DNA from: Acidobacteriota bacterium | GTDB lineage: Bacteria > Acidobacteriota > Vicinamibacteria > Vicinamibacterales > 2-12-FULL-66-21 | Direction of reading: 5' to 3' | Length of the DNA: 13,243 bases | NCBI GenBank assembly: GCA_013362195.1 | Contig: JABFWM010000696.1 | Span: 1 to 13,243 of the forward strand | Part shown: positions 11,764-13,243 of the stretch, one piece after another | How positions within the stretch are numbered: the first letter of the stretch is position 1 | Layout: every line of letters begins with the position of its first letter | Made by a program: the position numbers and the translations under genes | The notes under the pieces: generated by a model | What the model was told of the DNA's origin: nothing | Seen by the model: only the letters and a program-made list of their open reading frames with translations | Databases searched by the model: none

Positions 11764-13138
11764 CCAGATCGGATCCCGCGGCGAGGAACCCGGCGCGCGC
11801 CGCCTCGAACGCGCGCTGCGTCGACGTCGAATACACGTCGACGTTCGAGCCGAGCACGCTCACGTACGACTGCGTCGATCGCGACAGCATGGTGCCGGTG
11901 ATCGCGATCCCGACGCTGCCGCCGACGTTGCGCATCAGGTTGAACAGACTGGTCGCGTTGCCCATCTGCTCGCGCGGGATCGCATCCATGCTGATCGTCG
12001 TCAACGGCACGAACAGCGCCGACAGGCCGAGGCCCTGGCAGAACTGCGGCCAGAAGATGTCCCAGTAGCCGGCGTTCAGATTGAGCTGTCCGAGCCAGAT
12101 CAGCGTCAGGCCGCCCGCGATGAAGCCCATGGCCACGAGCTTGCGGGCGTCGAACTTGCCGACGAGCAGGCCGATCAGCGGCATGCCGATGAGCGATCCC
12201 ATGCCGCGCGGCGCCATCGCGATGCCCGCCTGCAGCGACGGATAGCCGAGCAGCGTCTGCAGCATCAGCGGCAGCAGCACGAGGCTCCCGTAGAGCACGA
12301 ATCCGACGATCGTCATCATGAACACGCCGGTCGCGTAGGTCCGGTTCCTGAACACGTGCAGATCGATGATCGGATCCGGCGCGACCAGCTCGCGGATGAT
12401 GAACGCGACGAGCGAACCGGCGAAGATGACGACCAGCGCGGTGATGAAATGCGACGAGAACCAGTCGCGCTGCTGGCCCAGGTCGAGCGCGATCTGCAGG
12501 CATCCGACCCACAGCGTCAGCAGGCCGATGCCCCAGTAATCGATTTTCGCGGACTCCTGCCGGAGGTACGGCGGGTCGAACACGTACAACTGCGTCATGA
12601 TCAGCGACGCGATGCCGACCGGCAGGTTGATGTAGAAGACCCAGCGCCAGCTGTAGGTGTCGGTGAGCCAGCCGCCGAGCACTGGTCCGAGAATCGGCGC
12701 GACGACGATGCCGAGCCCCCAGAAGCCCATCGCCTTGCCGCGCTCGTGCGGGGGAAATGCCTCGAGCAGCACGGCCTGCGACAGCGGCTGCATGGCGCCG
12801 CCGGTGGCGCCCTGCACGAGCCGGAAGAACACCAGCGACGAGAGATTCGGCGCGAGGCCGCACAGCAACGACGACAGCGTGAAGCCGCTGACCGACGCCA
12901 TCAGCAGCCGCTTGCGGCCGAAGTTCCGCGCCAGCCAGCCGGTCATCGGCAGGACGATCGCGTTGGCGACGAGATACGACGTCAGCACCCAGGTCGACTC
13001 GTCGATCGTCGCGGACAGATTGCCGGCAATGTGCGGCAGCGAGACGTTGACGACGGTCGTGTCGAGCACTTCCATGAACGTCGCAAACATCACCGCGACC
13101 GCGACGATCCACGGGTTCACATGCTTGTGTTCAGTCAT
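11588..13138 (-). CDS. DHA2-family MFS drug exporter (EmrB/QacA type, 14 TM)
   Basis: The 516-residue inner-membrane protein should export drugs or other hydrophobic compounds by proton antiport. Family motifs are in place: LDTTVVNVSLP (25-35) in TM1, GWLARNFGRKRL (67-78) in the TM2-TM3 loop, RLVQGATGGAM in TM4, antiporter motif C GPVLGGWLTD (151-160) with SWRWVFYINLPVG, and MAPRGMGSLIG in the second half. Length and hydrophobic pattern fit 14 segments. EmrB-type pumps usually work with a periplasmic EmrA/HlyD adaptor; if present it would be upstream, beyond the right edge. Start choice: M at 13138 (MTEHKHVNPW) or 13144 fit the family; a GTG at 13186 would add residues encoded by a hairpin and repeat. 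The 3' end overlaps mug by 176 bp in antisense. Confidence 0.95.
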   Translation of the reverse strand: MTEHKHVNPWIVAVAVMFATFMEVLDTTVVNVSLPHIAGNLSATIDESTWVLTSYLVANAIVLPMTGWLARNFGRKRLLMASVSGFTLSSLLCGLAPNLSSLVFFRLVQGATGGAMQPLSQAVLLEAFPPHERGKAMGFWGLGIVVAPILGPVLGGWLTDTYSWRWVFYINLPVGIASLIMTQLYVFDPPYLRQESAKIDYWGIGLLTLWVGCLQIALDLGQQRDWFSSHFITALVVIFAGSLVAFIIRELVAPDPIIDLHVFRNRTYATGVFMMTIVGFVLYGSLVLLPLMLQTLLGYPSLQAGIAMAPRGMGSLIGMPLIGLLVGKFDARKLVAMGFIAGGLTLIWLGQLNLNAGYWDIFWPQFCQGLGLSALFVPLTTISMDAIPREQMGNATSLFNLMRNVGGSVGIAITGTMLSRSTQSYVSVLGSNVDVYSTSTQRAFEAARAGFLAAGSDLATATQRAYAALFGMVQQQASMVAFVDLFRLLGLIFVLLVPLILLMRRPRSGRGPVGAH

Positions 13139-13147
13139 CTGCATTAA

Positions 13148-13168
13148 CCGAGGGGCGTTGCCCCTCGG
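13148..13168 (-). promoter_or_regulatory. Strong hairpin directly before the exporter start
   Basis: Perfect 9-bp arms CCGAGGGGC (13148-13156) and GCCCCTCGG (13160-13168) flank a GTT loop, ending 3 bp before ATG 13144. On the minus strand a GGGGA Shine-Dalgarno-like run (13172-13176) lies just upstream of the hairpin. In mRNA the hairpin could either block initiation or bring that run close to the start. It could alternatively be a repressor operator. Confidence 0.5.
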
Positions 13169-13180
13169 ACTCCCCTGCAC

Positions 13181-13229
13181 GCTCACTCGCGGGGGCCCCG
13201 GGCCCCGCTCCGTTCGCGTGGCTCGCTCG
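13181..13229. repeat. Dispersed GC-rich repeat copy at the right edge
   Basis: GCTCACTCGCG (13181-13191) and TTCGCGTGGCTCGCTCG (13213-13229) are the reverse complements of two modules found at 6589-6621. Between them lies a run of alternating G and C blocks (GGGGGCCCCGGGCCCC). The tract continues to the window end with more CTCGCTCG. It occupies the upstream region of the exporter gene. Confidence 0.5.
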
Positions 13230-13243
13230 TGGTACTCGCTCGC

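Noticed and set aside
11591..13147. 518-codon open frame on the plus strand
   Set aside because: It is antisense to the whole DHA2 exporter gene and has a charged, histidine/glutamine/arginine-rich translation typical of a reversed membrane-protein gene.
1..13243. CRISPR array or insertion sequence
   Set aside because: No regularly spaced 25-40 bp repeats, no transposase motifs and no long terminal inverted repeats with target duplications were seen.

Overview
The window comes from a GC-rich bacterial chromosome. All genes are housekeeping or ordinary metabolic genes. There is no integrase, transposase, phage gene or CRISPR array. Gene content and the style of the small hypothetical proteins fit a soil Acidobacteriota (Vicinamibacteria-like), but this is inference and no marker in the window proves it. 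Genes are densely packed on both strands, with many convergent and divergent pairs. Only one stretch of about 750 bp (3902-4646) lacks a convincing gene.

Left part (1-1675): the first 18 codons of a minus-strand gene running off the edge; a small zinc-ribbon protein; a stand-alone receiver-domain response regulator; and an unrecognised soluble protein. Middle-left (1676-5262): a Tat-exported multicopper oxidase with all four copper motifs and an excellent Shine-Dalgarno; a gene-poor leader region holding an operator-like inverted repeat; a 62-residue charged protein; and a second small zinc-ribbon protein.

Middle (5263-6934): tRNA-Arg(ACG), tadA and tRNA-Ser(CGA). TadA makes inosine at the wobble position of tRNA-Arg(ACG), so the enzyme and its classical substrate are encoded about 350 bp apart. 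Both tRNAs encode CCA and have recognisable -10 elements.

Right-middle (6935-10628): a co-directional run behind a good sigma70-type promoter. It contains an 87-residue hypothetical, a coiled-coil membrane protein, a monothiol glutaredoxin fused to a DUF2892-like membrane segment, and the glycogen branching enzyme glgB, whose ATG overlaps the preceding stop (ATGA).

Right (10638-13243): an EVE-domain protein (family of modified-base readers) and a Mug/TDG-type DNA glycosylase are divergent, and their start codons overlap inside one CATG. The glycosylase frame runs 176 bp into the 3' end of a convergent DHA2 (EmrB/QacA-type) drug exporter. That exporter has a 9-bp-stem hairpin directly before its start, and the window ends in a dispersed GC-rich repeat that recurs beside tRNA-Ser.

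The best candidate for something undescribed is the EVE/Mug pair, a possible modified- or damaged-base reading and excision unit. The rest is mostly conventional, with several local structures worth checking.
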